Source: Tiliqua scincoides (Eukaryota > Chordata > Lepidosauria > Squamata > Scincidae). From it: a stretch of 64,000 nt of DNA. Positions 1-12,094 of the stretch are shown piece after piece. The number at the start of each line of letters is the position of its first letter. The first letter of the stretch is position 1. A model generated the notes under the pieces. It was given only the letters and a program-made list of their open reading frames with translations, ran no database searches and had not been told where the DNA came from. The DNA lies in NCBI RefSeq assembly GCF_035046505.1, contig NC_089822.1:109819307-109883306 (forward strand). Direction: 5' to 3'. The position numbers and the translations under genes were made by a program.

Positions 1-436
1 CAAGAGATGTTCTTTCCCACCCTTGCCCCCCTCCAACTTCCACCTGCCAGATGAACTCCTGTGCGGAGCCAACAGAAAGCAACCAGCAAACACACAACCC
101 CTCTTGTCTGCAAGATGCAGTTTTTTTTAACTGGTGATCCACCATCCTAAAGCCCTGCAATGGAATATCTACCCAGGAGGAGGAGGAGGAACAATGTGAC
201 TTTTTTTTTTAACAGATGCCATCTCTGGTGTACCCCTGAATACCAGCCTCTTTCCCTCCAGTAGGACAGGTCTCTGGCCCTGCTTTCAAGTGGGTGGAAG
301 CATTTCTAATGACTGAGGAAAGAGGATTGGCTCCAGTGACGCCAAGACGTCGCCCCTACCTCATTTGCACTCAGGAGGTATCGTTCTGTGTCTTGTGGGC
401 ATCTGCTCATTTTCAACTGCGTCGCCATTTCTGATG

Positions 437-467
<31 letters not shown>

Positions 468-964
468 GGAAGATTACAGTTAGTCCCAGGGGAGAGACAG
501 CAAAAGAGACACACGCATGCATAGCTAGGTAACGGTTTTGTATCCACGTCCGGTGATTTATAGCTGTGCTTGGCCTATTCCACTGGGGAGAGGCAGTGCA
601 CTGCAGTCAAGAGGAGCCCAAAGTGACTGCCCCCACCCACCCTTTCTTGTGCACTTACTTTCACATATGAAGATATGCATTGAACAGGGAGCTTACCCAG
701 CTACTTGGTCATTTAAAAGGAAGCATCAGCAAGGGAATGTACGAGAGAGGACTGAGAGCAAACCCATACCAACCATCTAGAGCAGCATCATGGCAAATAC
801 TTGGAAAATCATTTTCAGTTTCTGGTGGAAAGGCTAGAGCTGTTGCCGAGATGCAACTGTTTGTGGAGTGGACCCTGGTAGTCTGAGAATTGTTTTGTTT
901 TAATTTAAATTTTCATTATCTGAAAAACTGGGGGAAGCAAAGAAGTGAAAGAGAATCATATATA
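1..964. other. Non-coding, unassigned
   Basis: No gene recognised. An (AG)n tract lies at 432-471. A CCAAT-type ATTGG (326-330), TGACG (337-341) and GACGTC (346-351) occur close together, which might be regulatory but could be chance. Confidence 0.4.
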
Positions 965-1286
965 TACAAGTGTGCGCTACTTAATGATGGGGATACGTTC
1001 TCCTATCTCTGTTGTTATGTGATTAGGTCATTAAGTGAACATTGTTCAATCTATTGTCTTTGTTGTGTAAACAGACACTCCCTGCCAGACACTAGATGGC
1101 TGCACAGGCTACTGGAGATAGATTGCCTCTTTGCATTAAGAGCCTCACTGCTGTGTAAACAGACACTCTGCTGCAGGTTATGGGAGACATGATTGCCACA
1201 TTAAGAACATCCTTATTGTGCTCTGACCACCATCATATATGCAATCCATCATTAAGTGAATGGTTGTTAAGCGGTGCACCCCTGTA
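965..1286 (+). mobile_element. Mariner-like MITE
   Basis: Inverted ends TACAAGTGTGCGCTACTTAA and (right, reverse strand) TACAGGGGTGCACCGCTTAA with TA at both borders, as expected for Tc1/mariner insertion. The interior has the direct repeat TGTGTAAACAGACACTC. No transposase. Confidence 0.65.
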
Positions 1287-1721
1287 TTGATCATTTTTAT
1301 TGTAAAGGACAGGGAATTGTGGAGTGTGCCTGTGGAATCATACCTCCATCTTGTCTTCCAGCAGATCCCTTGGAGATCCCCCCCCAATTGATTTAGTAAA
1401 CATCCACTGCTGCCCCTCTCGACTATTTACTGATGAACGTAAGAAGTGCCCTGATTGATCCAACGAAGCGCAGCATTTTTTCCCCACAGTTGCCAGCCAC
1501 AAGCACACAAGCAAAGACATGATGGCAACAACCCTCTTTTGCTGTTGCCATCCCCCCCCCCCAAAAAAAACTAGAATTCAGAGGTGCACTGCCAATGGAA
1601 CATAAGTTCCACATAGTCATCACAAACAAGAGTCAAGGATTGTATTTGTCTAATCCCCCTTGAAAGCCATCTAAGCAAGTTACCATCATCACCCTATACT
1701 GTTATGTACCATGTGGAGATA

Positions 1722-2135
1722 AACTTTGGTCTGTCCTGAGTTTCCAGTCAATCAGTTTCACTGGATGATCTCCTGGGTCCTGTTATGTGGGTTTGATGGG
1801 CCAGTGATCTTACTCTATAAAAGGTTGTCAGCACTAGTAGCTATTGATAGACCTGTTCTCCATGAATCTGGCCAATGCCTTTTTAAAACCATTCAGGCCA
1901 GTGGCCCTCACTGCATCTTGTGGCGATGAATTCCAGAGTGATTATATGCTGTGTGAAGAAGCACTTTCTTTTGTCTATCCTTGTGGTGAAGGTTCTAGAC
2001 TTTCCCCCTTTTTGCACTTTTCCACTATTTTGAACCCCTCTAGTCCCCCCAAGAAGCTTCTATGGTGCCTTAGTATTCTAAAAGGCCTGCTGAGACATCT
2101 CATTTCTGTTGGCATTGCCGGGGGATAAGACTTGT
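1722..2135 (-). mobile_element. CR1 LINE, C-terminal end of reverse-transcriptase gene
   Basis: Minus strand reads EMRCLSRPFRILRHHRSFLG, SLWNSSPQDAVRATGLNGFK and FMENRS, corresponding to the end of the CR1 protein (VKLWNSLPQ and so on). Several stops and frame changes: a dead copy. Confidence 0.72.
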
Positions 2136-2272
2136 TGCAAAACAGCACCATTTGCCACAGATTGCATGGCAAGACCAACAAATCATTTAATGGACTGCTT
2201 GTCTTTATGGGTCAAGCTGATACAGTAAACCCTAGCCATCCCATCTGCTGGAATTATCATGGGCCAGCTAAG

Positions 2273-2453
2273 GGTCCAATCCTATCCAATTTTCCAGTGC
2301 CAGTACAGCTGTGCCAATGGGGCATGCACTTTATCATGTGGTGGGGAGGCAATCATAGAGGCTTCCTCAAGGTATGGGAACATTTGTCCTCTTACTGTGG
2401 GGGCTGCATTGTAGTTGCACTGGTGCTGGAAATTTTGATAGGATTGGGGCCTG
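2273..2453 (+). mobile_element. 180-bp MITE (CCAATCCTATCC ends)
   Basis: Inverted ends GTCCAATCCTATCC and GATAGGATTGGGGC, with the inner TTTCCAGTGCCAGTACAGC and its counterpart GCACTGGTGCTGGAAA. Coding content none. Confidence 0.7.
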
Positions 2454-3169
2454 AGTGGACATCCAAGCCCACCTGGGCAGGGCCAGGTGGTCATAAACCA
2501 TCAAATCAGAGTGACCCATGACATAATCAACCATAGGTTTTTTTTTAAAGGTTGCACACAGGGATGTTTAGTTGTGTCACCCTGGTTCATCATTGAAAAT
2601 AGCTGCTGTTTTAGTGAAAGGATCACTGTGTGAGTTCAGGGAACAGACTATTGGGTAAGTACGAGTTGTCTTGATTGGGGGGAAATAGTTACATCAGTCT
2701 TTTGTTTGTTTGCAGCTTCTCTTTGAACTGTCATGCCCACTTTTGCCCACAGCCCTCTTTTCTTCTCTCTTGGTTGCCCTCTGTCTTATTTTTTTCTCCA
2801 CTGCTTTCCCCCATCCATTGCTTTGTTCCTTCAACCTTTTAATCAATTCCTTATATTTTTCCCTGGTTTATCTGCGTGGTCTAAGTTCACTCAGGAGAAA
2901 GTGGGTTGCCATGCCTACGAGATCACTATGTTTTCACTACTGCCTTTTTCTTTAAGGGTATGTCCAGATTTGGGGGTTCTTTATTAAGCCAGGAGAGAGG
3001 CTTTCCCAAGGCAGCCTGTTTCTCTCTGGGTGGCGGCAGTGAAGATACTTACCAGTTCAATCCCATTAACTCCCAGACTCCCCAGTTAAAGAGTGAGTGG
3101 AAAGCAGTGTGGGGGTGCCAGTTGCTAACCATAAGGTGCTGCAATCATTTTGCCATCAGTCTGTAATTT

Positions 3170-3620
3170 TTACAACCCTAAATCCTCCACCAGACAGTTT
3201 CATTGGATCACTCCTAGTTCTAGAATTGTGAGGGGGGGGGGAACTCCTCTATGTCTCTCCACATCATGCATAATTTTTAAAGTCTCAACCATGACACTTC
3301 TTAATTATCCTTTTTTTCCAAGCTGAAACCACTGAAACACTGGAGGTTTCCTCATAAAAAAAAAAAAAAAAAAAAACAGTTTGGTGACAACTGTAAAATT
3401 GGCCACCTTGCTGTTTACCCCAGCTCCAGATTGTATACGAACAACTTGAAAAGCACTGGTCCTAGTGTAGATCCCTGAGAGTCCCCCACTCGTACTTCCC
3501 TATATTGTGAAAAGTGCCTGTTTATTCCTAAGTTCTGATTCCTATTCTTTCACCAAGTTCCTGTCCACACAAGCTAATACTTCCAGAAATTTTGGCATAC
3601 TGAACCTGTCTGTGAACACT
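3170..3620 (-). mobile_element. CR1 LINE, reverse-transcriptase fragment
   Basis: Minus-strand text corresponding to the GPVLFNLFINDLE region (here in diverged form) and the neighbouring AKFADDTKLF region, interrupted by a poly-A run (3356-3376) and a G run. Decayed. Confidence 0.6.
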
Positions 3621-5036
3621 CTAATATGTGTGATCCAGATTCACCATCCACCTGCAACATCTCCCAGACTCATTGAGATGTTTGATTTTGAAATCTGCAT
3701 CTATTTACTGTGATTCCTTCCAGCAGGGGGAGCTCTTCCCTGAACTTCTGCCACCTAGAGTGAGACTTCATCTCTCTAACCCTCCCCATCCTTGGGACAA
3801 GCAGCAGACTCAACAGTAATGTAACAGAACCATTAGACTGGGGGGGGGGATCACCTTTTGTGTGTATATATATACAAATATGCTTATTAAGTTTATTTCA
3901 TTGGTTAATCTTGGTTGTCAGTTTCCATTTGCTTTTGGTGAAGAGTTTGGTAAATGCCAGGTTAATCCATCTTCAGTTCTCAAGTGTTTTGCAAGCATTC
4001 CGTCCACATTGTCTTCTGCTGTTGGGTGATACAACTCCCTACAGACATCCACGATAATGTGAAATATTTGCTCTTCTTTTTTGGTCATGATGACTCAACT
4101 GCAAAGCCTCTGTCTAATTTGAAATGTAACTGACCTGCTTTGTCTGGGCTCTAAAAATAACTGCCTTTTGAGGTCATCCCCCATACCTGAAACCATGTGC
4201 TTCTTCTGCGGTGTGACTTTTCTTTCTGGGAAGCAGCAAGCTTGACTGCTCATGCTCGGTGTAAGAGGATTCTGTTTGCTCTGGCTGAGTGAGAGAAGTT
4301 ATGCTGGAACTGGAGTTAGGGTTACTTCTGTGAGGCAGGTGACAGTCCCTTGCCCTTTCAGTGGCTGATGGCTGCATGCTGTCAGAGGCTGACTTCTTTC
4401 CTACGATACCTGCTTCCCCACCATTTGTCTTTTCATTCCTGCTCTGTGCTCTTTCCATCATCCATCCTTGCCCTTCTTTTTTCCATCATGTGCCTGCTGC
4501 TTATCGATAATGATGTGGCACCCACTTGCCTTCTCTCTCTAAATGGCGTCTCTGTCTACTGGCTCCTCCCTTCGCCTGATCTCTCTGACACTGTCATTCC
4601 CTCCGTCAGAAGACAGCCTCACATCATGGCCTCTCACTGAGGTTTCTTGCCTTCACCAAAATCGAGTTTCACTCTTGACCCTGGTACTGACCTCTCTTTC
4701 AGAGGTCTGTCTGTCTCCCACAGACTCTATCCAGATGGTTGTGATGATAGGATGGGTCTTCTCCTTTCCAAATCCTGGCCATTTCATTTCCATTCTTCTT
4801 CCCTTTCCACTGTTTCACAGCCCCTGAAGTTCATGATGTACATCTCCACTCCTCTTCGCATCATCATCAGCCTATGTTCTTCACCACTTTCATGTAAGAT
4901 TTTGATATTTGGATGCCCTGTTGTCTCTCTCTCTTGGACAATATTGTCATCTGGCTCCCTGGTAATGTCAGCATTCATGTTGATAAATTCTCTGATCCAG
5001 CTGCTTCCCACCTTCTGTCCCTAATCTCCTTCTTTA
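3621..5036. other. Non-coding, unassigned
   Basis: No gene and no repeat I can name. 4170-5030 is pyrimidine-rich, which produces long open frames on both strands without codon bias or protein similarity. Confidence 0.4.
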
Positions 5037-5548
5037 CAGTCCAATCCTATTGAAATTCCCCCACGCTGAAGCATCGGGGCCAGTGCAGCTTGTGCAATAT
5101 CCATGGGGGAATTTTGCAGTTGGGAGGTCCCATTTGTCCCCTTGCCCTGGGGAAAGCCCCAGCCGCAGCAAGGGGTCTACTTGGACCTATGCTTTCTAAA
5201 TACCTGATGCAAGTCTGAGTGGATCCATGACCACAGATCTGGCCTAGGAAGAGGGTTAGAATAAGGCATGTGCCAACGCTGCCAGTCCCACCCTCCTCCT
5301 GGGACCCAATCCACCCATCCCTGCTCCCTCCCTGCCCTCCCCCATCCTTCCCCTGCCCTCTGTTGCTCGATGTGGAGCTTACCTGCTCCGGCGAGTGCTG
5401 GGTCCTGCACTGGTGCCTGTGGGATGGCGCAGGCCTTCCTGTTGGTGCTACTAACTCCATCACAATATGTTTTACAGCATGTTTGCCACAGTCTGTGCTG
5501 TCAGAGCACTCACTCTGCTGGTGCACAGGCACAATAGAATCGTGCCAT
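5037..5548 (+). mobile_element. Longer MITE of the AATCCTA superfamily
   Basis: Starts AGTCCAATCCTATTG. Its right third contains CAGGCCTTCCTGTTGGTGCT, shared with 6747-7539 (CAGACCTTCCTGCTGGTGCT). GC-rich centre gives several long, meaningless open frames. Confidence 0.5.
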
Positions 5549-5773
5549 CGGTCTCACATTTGCACTGATTTTCTCAACCTTTATTTGTTCCGTGCAGTTT
5601 AGAGTTTATTTTCTCTTCTATTTTCTCCAAATAAACTTTTTTTCCTTGTTTGAGAATATTCATGAACTTTATCTTGGGTGATGAAAGCACTAAGCCCACA
5701 AAAGCTGCAAATGGCCACAGCATATTATAGATACCAAAGTGATGGCACATGTTATCATTTTTATGTATTTAAA

Positions 5774-6173
5774 GGCGCAATCCAGAGTCACCCTTTTGCC
5801 AGTGACCAGGAGGGTCGCAAACATGCTGTAAAGCACGTTTGCGCCTCCTCTAGGGTTGGTTGGGCCAGCGCAGAGACACATGATTGCCTGCAGAGGCTGA
5901 ATCCAGTCTCCATGCCAGCTCCATGCCAGCCTTGCTCTTATGCCAGATCCCAACCCCCCCATTCCCGAGCAGCATGGAGCGGCTTCAAGATGCTCCGCTC
6001 TCCTCTAGAGGTGGCACAATCAAAAGAGACCCATTGGGGCTACAGTGGCTTACCTGGAGGTAAGGGTAAGATTCCCCTTACCCCTGGCTAAACCACTTTG
6101 GGGCCCTCTCTTGCACTGAATACAGTGCAGGCCTCCTGGCCTACCTGTTCAAGCATAAGATAGAATTGCACTG
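5774..6173 (+). mobile_element. Longer MITE, second of a cluster
   Basis: GGCGCAATCCAGAGTC at the left and ATAGAATTGCACTGT at the right; interior GTAAAGCACGTTTGCGCCTC and CTTACCTGGAGGTAAGGG. Confidence 0.45.
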
Positions 6174-6635
6174 TAAAATACTCAGGTATAGCAATTCTAA
6201 CTTTGGCTTTGCAATTAAATAGGTTTGTACCATGAAGATAAGATGATTCACTGTCAGAGATAAACACCTCAGCTGCTAAAACCACACCCACTCAAAGGAA
6301 AATGGTTTCAGTGTCACTGAAGCTCACACATTTAATGCTGACTTGCTGGTCAAAGGAAGGTAGGAGGTGATGTTTGACATGAAGCCATAGATAGGCCCAT
6401 ATATGAAGCCAAACATAGGTCCCAGTGCATTATGTCATCAAGTTGATTTTGGGCTTGATCTCATGCACGGCTGTTGGAAAATCAAGAAGCATTTTGTTTA
6501 TTTGGGCAGTTGTGGTTATTTCATTTGTTAAAATTCTAATGTGTGCTTTCATTTGCACCAACAATAGGATGGCCAAGGCACTGACCAAGCAGTCAGTCTT
6601 ATGAATGGACTGCCCACATCAAAGGAGTACATCTG

Positions 6636-6695
6636 TCCATTGTAACAGGGAAGCTGCTTTGAGCTCCCAGAAAGGAGGGATATAAATGGGTAATG
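6636..6695 (+). mobile_element. LINE or SINE tail fragment
   Basis: GCTTTGAGCTCCCAGAAAGG then GGGATATAAATGGGTAA, the shared 3' tail type of L2 LINEs and their SINEs. Confidence 0.45.
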
Positions 6696-6746
6696 TTATT
6701 ATGTTCAGACCTGATTCTGACCAAACCAATACAGAAGATGTTTCAC

Positions 6747-7539
6747 CGCCCAATCCTATGTGGCTGCTGCATCAAAAGAACACACATGCTAATGGTGCAG
6801 CACACTTTATGGTCATCGCAAAATGCGACATGCCATAGAGCACAGTCTGGTCACCGCCACAAATGGTAAGTAGCTGAAGCCAGATGACAGCAGCGACTGT
6901 GGAAACCCCAGCACAGGTAAATTGGCATGGGGGGCAAATGGGGGTTGAATGGGGTTGGGCGGGGGAGAACAGGGCAGGGACCAGAGTGGGGATGGGTGTG
7001 TATTGAGTTCAGTGAAGGGGCGGTTATTGGTGGCAGCAGCACTGCCTATATTCTATCCCCATCCTGACCTTGATTCACTTACCTGGGTTCACTCAGACAC
7101 ATGCCAGTCTCCTCTGGGGAAGGGAACATTTGTTCCCTTATCCCATGTCATGTTCCAGCCTACCCAATTTGGATCTGTGCCAACTAAATTTCTGGTGCAC
7201 GTCAAAGTTCCGTGTTGGGGGGAAAGTCTCAGGGGAGTAGGATATGGCGGAGGCCTGCTCCGCCAATCCTGTCCCTCACCTGGACCTGTTCTGCCCCCTT
7301 TCTCTGGCCTCCCCTGCCCTGTTACACCCCTCCCCACACTCCCCCACTCCTGCACCACTCACAGCAGCTTCTACCTGCTTTGTCAGCTGCAGCTTCAGAT
7401 CCAGCAGAGTGACACAGACCTTCCTGCTGGTGCTCCTTACTCCCAGGCTGCCACAATCATGCTCTACAGCACTTCCATGACATCCTAGGCTGGTGCAGCT
7501 GCTGTTGCGCCATGCTAGGGCCGAATAAGATTGCACCAT
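6747..7539 (+). mobile_element. Longer MITE, third of a cluster
   Basis: CGCCCAATCCTATG at the left and GGCCGAATAAGATTGCACC at the right, about 790 bp. Right part is homologous to 5264-5537. No transposase. Confidence 0.5.
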
Positions 7540-8041
7540 GAATTAACCATTTGTTTATGTGTGTTTCAGTCAGCAGCAGAGACCCTATAAGAATAATTTG
7601 TCTGGCAGTTCCCCTCAATTGAACCTGAGCTTTCCCTGCTCTCTAAAATTCAAAATTTATAGGTCAGAACCTGATGGATCCTTCAGATGGTTAAAGTGGC
7701 AGGGTGTATAGTGCTCCTTTTCTTTTTGGAGCTGGTCTGTTCAACACAAAGAGCTGTGGCTGTACCACAGTCTTCAAATTGGGAGCAGCAGGACATGGAA
7801 GAATTTTTGCTTGTTTGCCTCTATGAATGCAGATAGAAGGAGTAGAGCATGTTGGTTAGCAATGTCTGGGGCATCAGGTGGTGATTCATCATGAACTAGG
7901 GCTTTGACATCCATTTACAGCAAGAGTTTAGTCCAAAGGAAATGCAGCTAGAAGTTCTGAATCACCTTTGGTCTGGACTTGGAATGGATTGCAGTTGAAA
8001 TTAGGTCATTGATTAGAGCAAGAAGAAAGGAGATGGACATG
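7540..8041. other. Non-coding, unassigned
   Basis: Nothing recognised. Confidence 0.4.
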
Positions 8042-8155
8042 ACCTCTAGGCATTTTTTCACATTTTCGTACTGCCCTTCCTCCAAGGAGCTTAGCATGGT
8101 GTGCGTAGTACCTTCTCCCCTTTTGCTGTAGTTCCGCTGGAATTACTGCCTTCTG
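8042..8155 (-). mobile_element. SINE tail, reverse
   Basis: CTGCCCTTCCTCCAAGGAGC reads as the reverse of the SINE tail; only the tail region is recognisable. Confidence 0.45.
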
Positions 8156-8599
8156 AAATCAAATTCATAATGCCTGTCCTGTGGCAAACTTCTTTAACTT
8201 GTTATTCATACTCACTCTCAGTCACTCATTCTCCCAGTTAATGACAGGGAACACAAGACACACACACACACCCCCATTTAGATCCTCAACCTACTCATTA
8301 GACAAAGAATCTTCCCAGCCAAAGAATAAAATTAAGTATTCCTAGTTAAAAACCTTATAACTAGGTTATAACCCCTATAGTTCCTCTTCCAAAAGTCCAG
8401 AGTCTTAGCTCTTCAGCTATAACCACTACTCTTCGCCACCCAGAGCACTGAAAGAACCCAGAAGCTCTCTGCCATTTACTTGTTCAGCAGGTTCAGCACC
8501 ACAGACAGCTCCTACAGTCTGATTGTATTGTGCCTATTATATGCTCAATCCGTTTTTACAGGTGGTGTAAACAATTCTCACAGCAGAATAGACCCTCTG

Positions 8600-8690
8600 C
8601 TATATAATTAATTAAATACATTTATATCCTAGCTTTCCTCTATCATGAAGCTTAAGGCAGCACACAGGGCACTCCCAGATGGTCATCCAT
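8600..8690 (-). mobile_element. LINE or SINE 3' end remnant
   Basis: AATACATTTATATCCTAGCT and TTTCCTC, the reverse of a GGATATAAATG-type tail. Confidence 0.4.
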
Positions 8691-8772
8691 TTAGTTTCAG
8701 CAAGGCAACTGTATCATGTGCTCTTAGACCACGACCAGGGGACCTAATAGGAAATTCTTAAACCACATTCAG

Positions 8773-9230
8773 CACAATCCTATGCGGGTCTACTCAGAAG
8801 TAAGTCACATTGTGTTCAATGGGGCTTATTCCCAAGAAAGTGTGTAGAGCAGTGGTTCTCACACATTTAGCACTGGGACCCACTTTTTAGATTGAGAATC
8901 TGTCAGAACCCACCAGAAGTGATGTCATAACCAGAAGTGACATCATCAAGCAAGAAAACTTTAAACAATCCTAGGCTGCAATCCTACCCACACTTACTCA
9001 GGAGTAAGTCCCATTGACTGTCATTGTTAAAAGCATATACATAGTAGCCTGTTAATAGTACAGCTCTGTAATACTTCCCCAAATGAAGTCACATACCATG
9101 GTAGCATCAAGTCTAATATATTAAAAATAAATTATTGAAATGAATGAGGACCCACCTGAAAATGGCTCGTGACCCACTTAGTGGGTTCCAACCCACAGTG
9201 TGAGAAACACTGGTGTAGAGGATTGTGGCC
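8773..9230 (+). mobile_element. Short palindromic MITE split by a hAT MITE
   Basis: CACAATCCTATGCGGGTC, ACTCAGAAGTAAGTC and GGGGCTTATTCCCAAG on the left of the hAT insertion; GATTGTGGCC continues on the right of it. This palindromic family of about 85-90 bp is the commonest repeat in the window. Confidence 0.75.
8850..9212 (+). mobile_element. hAT-type MITE, 363 bp, inserted in a palindromic MITE
   Basis: Inverted ends CAGTGGTTCTCACAC and GTGAGAAACACTG with an exact 8-bp duplication GTGTAGAG at 8842-8849 and 9213-9220. Its host is the short palindromic MITE, whose left part lies at 8773-8849 and whose last bases resume at 9221. It encodes nothing and is presumably moved by a hAT transposase made elsewhere. 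Confidence 0.9.
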
Positions 9231-9879
9231 TTTGTCTGTTCTTTGGCATAGAGATAACACAGACAAGTAAATGATATTAAAACCAGAATTCTTGGCTTCT
9301 AGCTTCCGCTGCAGTTGCACATATCACACTATCTCTGACAAATAACATCTTGAGTTTCCTTCCTTGACTTCAATTATCATGAGTTTTTTTTTCCTTTTCT
9401 TTCTTGGGTGAGGGCCATTTTGAACTTTAATCTTGCTGCCGTTTCCCAGGGCTTTTAAAAAATAGCTGTAAATGTTCAATTTACATCACATTATTTCTCT
9501 TCAGGTTTTAAAAAAAATGTTATAATTGATCCTGAGGCTTATTAGGGCAAGAGCTCAGATCCAAATAAGTCAATAGAAACAAATCAGTGATGCAGCTCCC
9601 CTCTCTGAGATTAGAAAAGAGTAACACATGGCCCTTCCAAAATACCAAGGCTGCAGACTCAAGATCATTGTACTGTATATGCATTGGCTATACCCAACAT
9701 CCTGCTCTCCCAGAACCAAATCTAACTTGCATTGTATTGGACTCTTTAATATAGCTCTAATATAGTAAACATTTCAGATTATGAACTGCAGATTTCTTTT
9801 TAATCCACGCATTTTAAAAAATGTGCACTGAAGGAAAATTTGGACTAAGGGAACCATTCAATGCTTCTATGGGAGGAGA

Positions 9880-10125
9880 AGGTATTTAAGAATATGCAAA
9901 CTGCCTTGCTGGATTATATCAATGCTCCAGCATCCTGTTTCCAACAGCAGCCAACCAGATGCTTTGGGCAGCTCACAAGTCAGGCAGGAAGGCAACATCC
10001 CTCCCCTGCTGTCTGTCTGAACCATCTGGTATTCAGAGTTATATTGGCTTTAAATGTGAAGTTTCAACAAAGTTCCAATAAATGGAATAGTTCTATTAAT
10101 CCATCATGGTTAATTCTTTTTAAAA
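9880..10125 (-). mobile_element. CR1 LINE 3' end
   Basis: Reverse of the CR1 3' end: CTGCCTTGCTGGATTATATC, CCAGCATCCTGTTTCCAACA, CCAACCAGATGCTTTGG, CATCTGGTATTCAGAG. Confidence 0.7.
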
Positions 10126-10184
10126 ATGTTCTCTGAGTTGGTTGATATTATCACATTTTGTGAATTATTTAAATTCATTACATG

Positions 10185-10790
10185 TGGTCCAAAGAAATAC
10201 TTCTGTTGTCTGTCCTGGGCCTATAACCAACCAGTTTCATTGGATGATGCAGACTTAAGAAAGAGTGGTGTGTTGTGGGTTGTGCGCACAATGCAAACAC
10301 CACCACACAGTTTATAATTTTAGTGAATCCCTGTCATGTCCCTTGTTCTTTTCTTCTAAACCAAAAGGCTTCAAATTCCTTTTTGAGATGGGTAGCTAGA
10401 ACCATTCGTGCTTCTCCAAATGTAGCTGCACCATAGATTTATATTGCTGAATATGACACTTGCTATTTAACTTTCCATCCTTTTCCTAATAATCCCCAAA
10501 CTCAAACTTGCTTTTTTCATTGCTGCAGGACATGATGTTGATGTTCTTAGTAAGACACCACACCACTATCCCAAAATCTTGTCTCTGGATAGCCACAGCC
10601 TGTTCGTACCTAGTCAGAGCATATGGGAAGTCAGGATATCCCCTGTCCCCCCTCCCCCCAGAATGCATCACTTTGCACTTATGTTGACTCTCATCTGTCA
10701 TTGGGTTGCCTGTTTGAATGGAACTGTCTTAAATTCCCCTCACTTAACTGTGGGCCGAACCTGAACCACTCTGGAGCAATCCAGAATCTT
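10185..10790 (-). mobile_element. CR1 LINE, reverse-transcriptase C-terminal part
   Basis: A minus-strand frame at 10486-10701 reads QHKCKVMHSGG, then VAIQRQDFGIVVWCLTKNIN, equivalent to the CR1 KCKVMHIGAKN and TTQERDLGVVVDSSMK motifs. Left part continues towards the EYCVQFW region in broken form. Confidence 0.78.
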
Positions 10791-11439
10791 TCCTAGAATA
10801 TAGAAAATATTGATTCTGGGCTATGGGGGTGCAGCGTCAGGTCTATATGGTTTTTTCTTTTCCTGGTATTCTTCCTTGCCAGATTTCATATACAGTATTT
10901 TGTCCATGGAATTCTGACTTGGTTTCTCTTGTTGCCTGTTGCCTGGGATGCTGGAGAGGGGAGACCATATGCCAGCAATTAACCCAGCAAGAGTTCATCT
11001 GCTCACATCCCTTGGGAAGCTTCTGATTAAAGTGGGGACAGGAACATGCCTTTTCCCTAATGAGGAGGCTGGGCCTGTGCCCTGGGTCATGTCAGGAAGG
11101 CAGGTGCTGATTTTGACCTCACAGGCTGGTTTGGCAAAAGCAGTGTACCCCCATAGGAGCCATATGGCTTGGCTGGGATCACGGGGAACATAAGGGTGGA
11201 AAAGAAGAAACTCTGTCTGCAGAGAAGTGGGAATTTCAGGGTACTCTAGGAGGGATAGATAAAGTCAGTCACATTTCAGAGCTGTTACAAACTAACCTGC
11301 TAGTCTATCCTTGAAGCTCCCCAAACTGAATCAGGTTCAAGCTGCCCTTTTTAAAATGTGATAAATCTCCAAAAGGGGATGACATTAAACAATTTTTTTT
11401 TGTATTTCCCATGTCCATAATGAAAATGTAAAACCTTTT

Positions 11440-11625
11440 AAAACATAGGAATTGCCTTGTTTGATGAGACTATGGTACATCTAGTTCAATATTCTGTTTC
11501 CAGAACTGTCCAGCCAGGTGTCCCTTAGAAGCTATCACACCCTGCCCTGATCATGATTTAACTACCCAAATCCACCAGCACAAGTACCCAGTGGCTGCTT
11601 CAAATTAGCTTCTTTCTCATCCAAG
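11440..11625 (-). mobile_element. CR1 LINE 3' end, diverged
   Basis: ACATCTAGTTCAATATTCTG then TTTCCAGAACTGTCCAGCCA, as in the CR1 3' end read backwards. Confidence 0.5.
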
Positions 11626-11933
11626 AAACACCACCTGCCTGACCAGCTCCTCTGGAAATTGGGGAACCTCCATTGGGCTACTCCAGGCTAGGGATGCATG
11701 TGGGATAATGAGTGGCATCAAGCTTCATTCCCCCACCCCCAATGTCCCCATCACAACATTGGAAGATTTGCCTTTGGAAATGGACAATTGATATCACAGT
11801 TGAAGACAGTTTGTCAAGGTCAATCTTCTTCCTCCTCTTTCAAAGCTCCAGCCATTAACTGGGCTGCAATGAGTGTGATGCCTGCGAATGCCATGTCAGA
11901 GATGTTCTGGTGGCCTGATACATTGGGTAGCCA

Positions 11934-12094
11934 AATCCTAACTTGTGTTGGTGCAGCAGGGCTGCCCAGCTTCTACTGTGCCCAGCACAACTTAGGAGCA
12001 GGTTGGAGGCCTCCTTGAGGTAAGGGGATATTTTTTCTTAATGTGCTTAAAAGCATATTGGCGCTGGCAATAGCAAAGATCAGGATTGTGTAGT
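11934..12094 (+). mobile_element. Related MITE, diverged
   Basis: Starts CCAAATCCTAACTTGTGTTG and ends AAGATCAGGATTGTGT; includes CCTCCTTGAGGTAAGGGGAT found in other members. Confidence 0.5.

Noticed and set aside
436-470. GAGA-type regulatory element
   Set aside because: A simple (AG)n tract; no further evidence of function.
5047-5532. 161-codon minus-strand frame
   Set aside because: Lies wholly in a MITE with a GC-rich core; frames on both strands are open and none resembles a protein.
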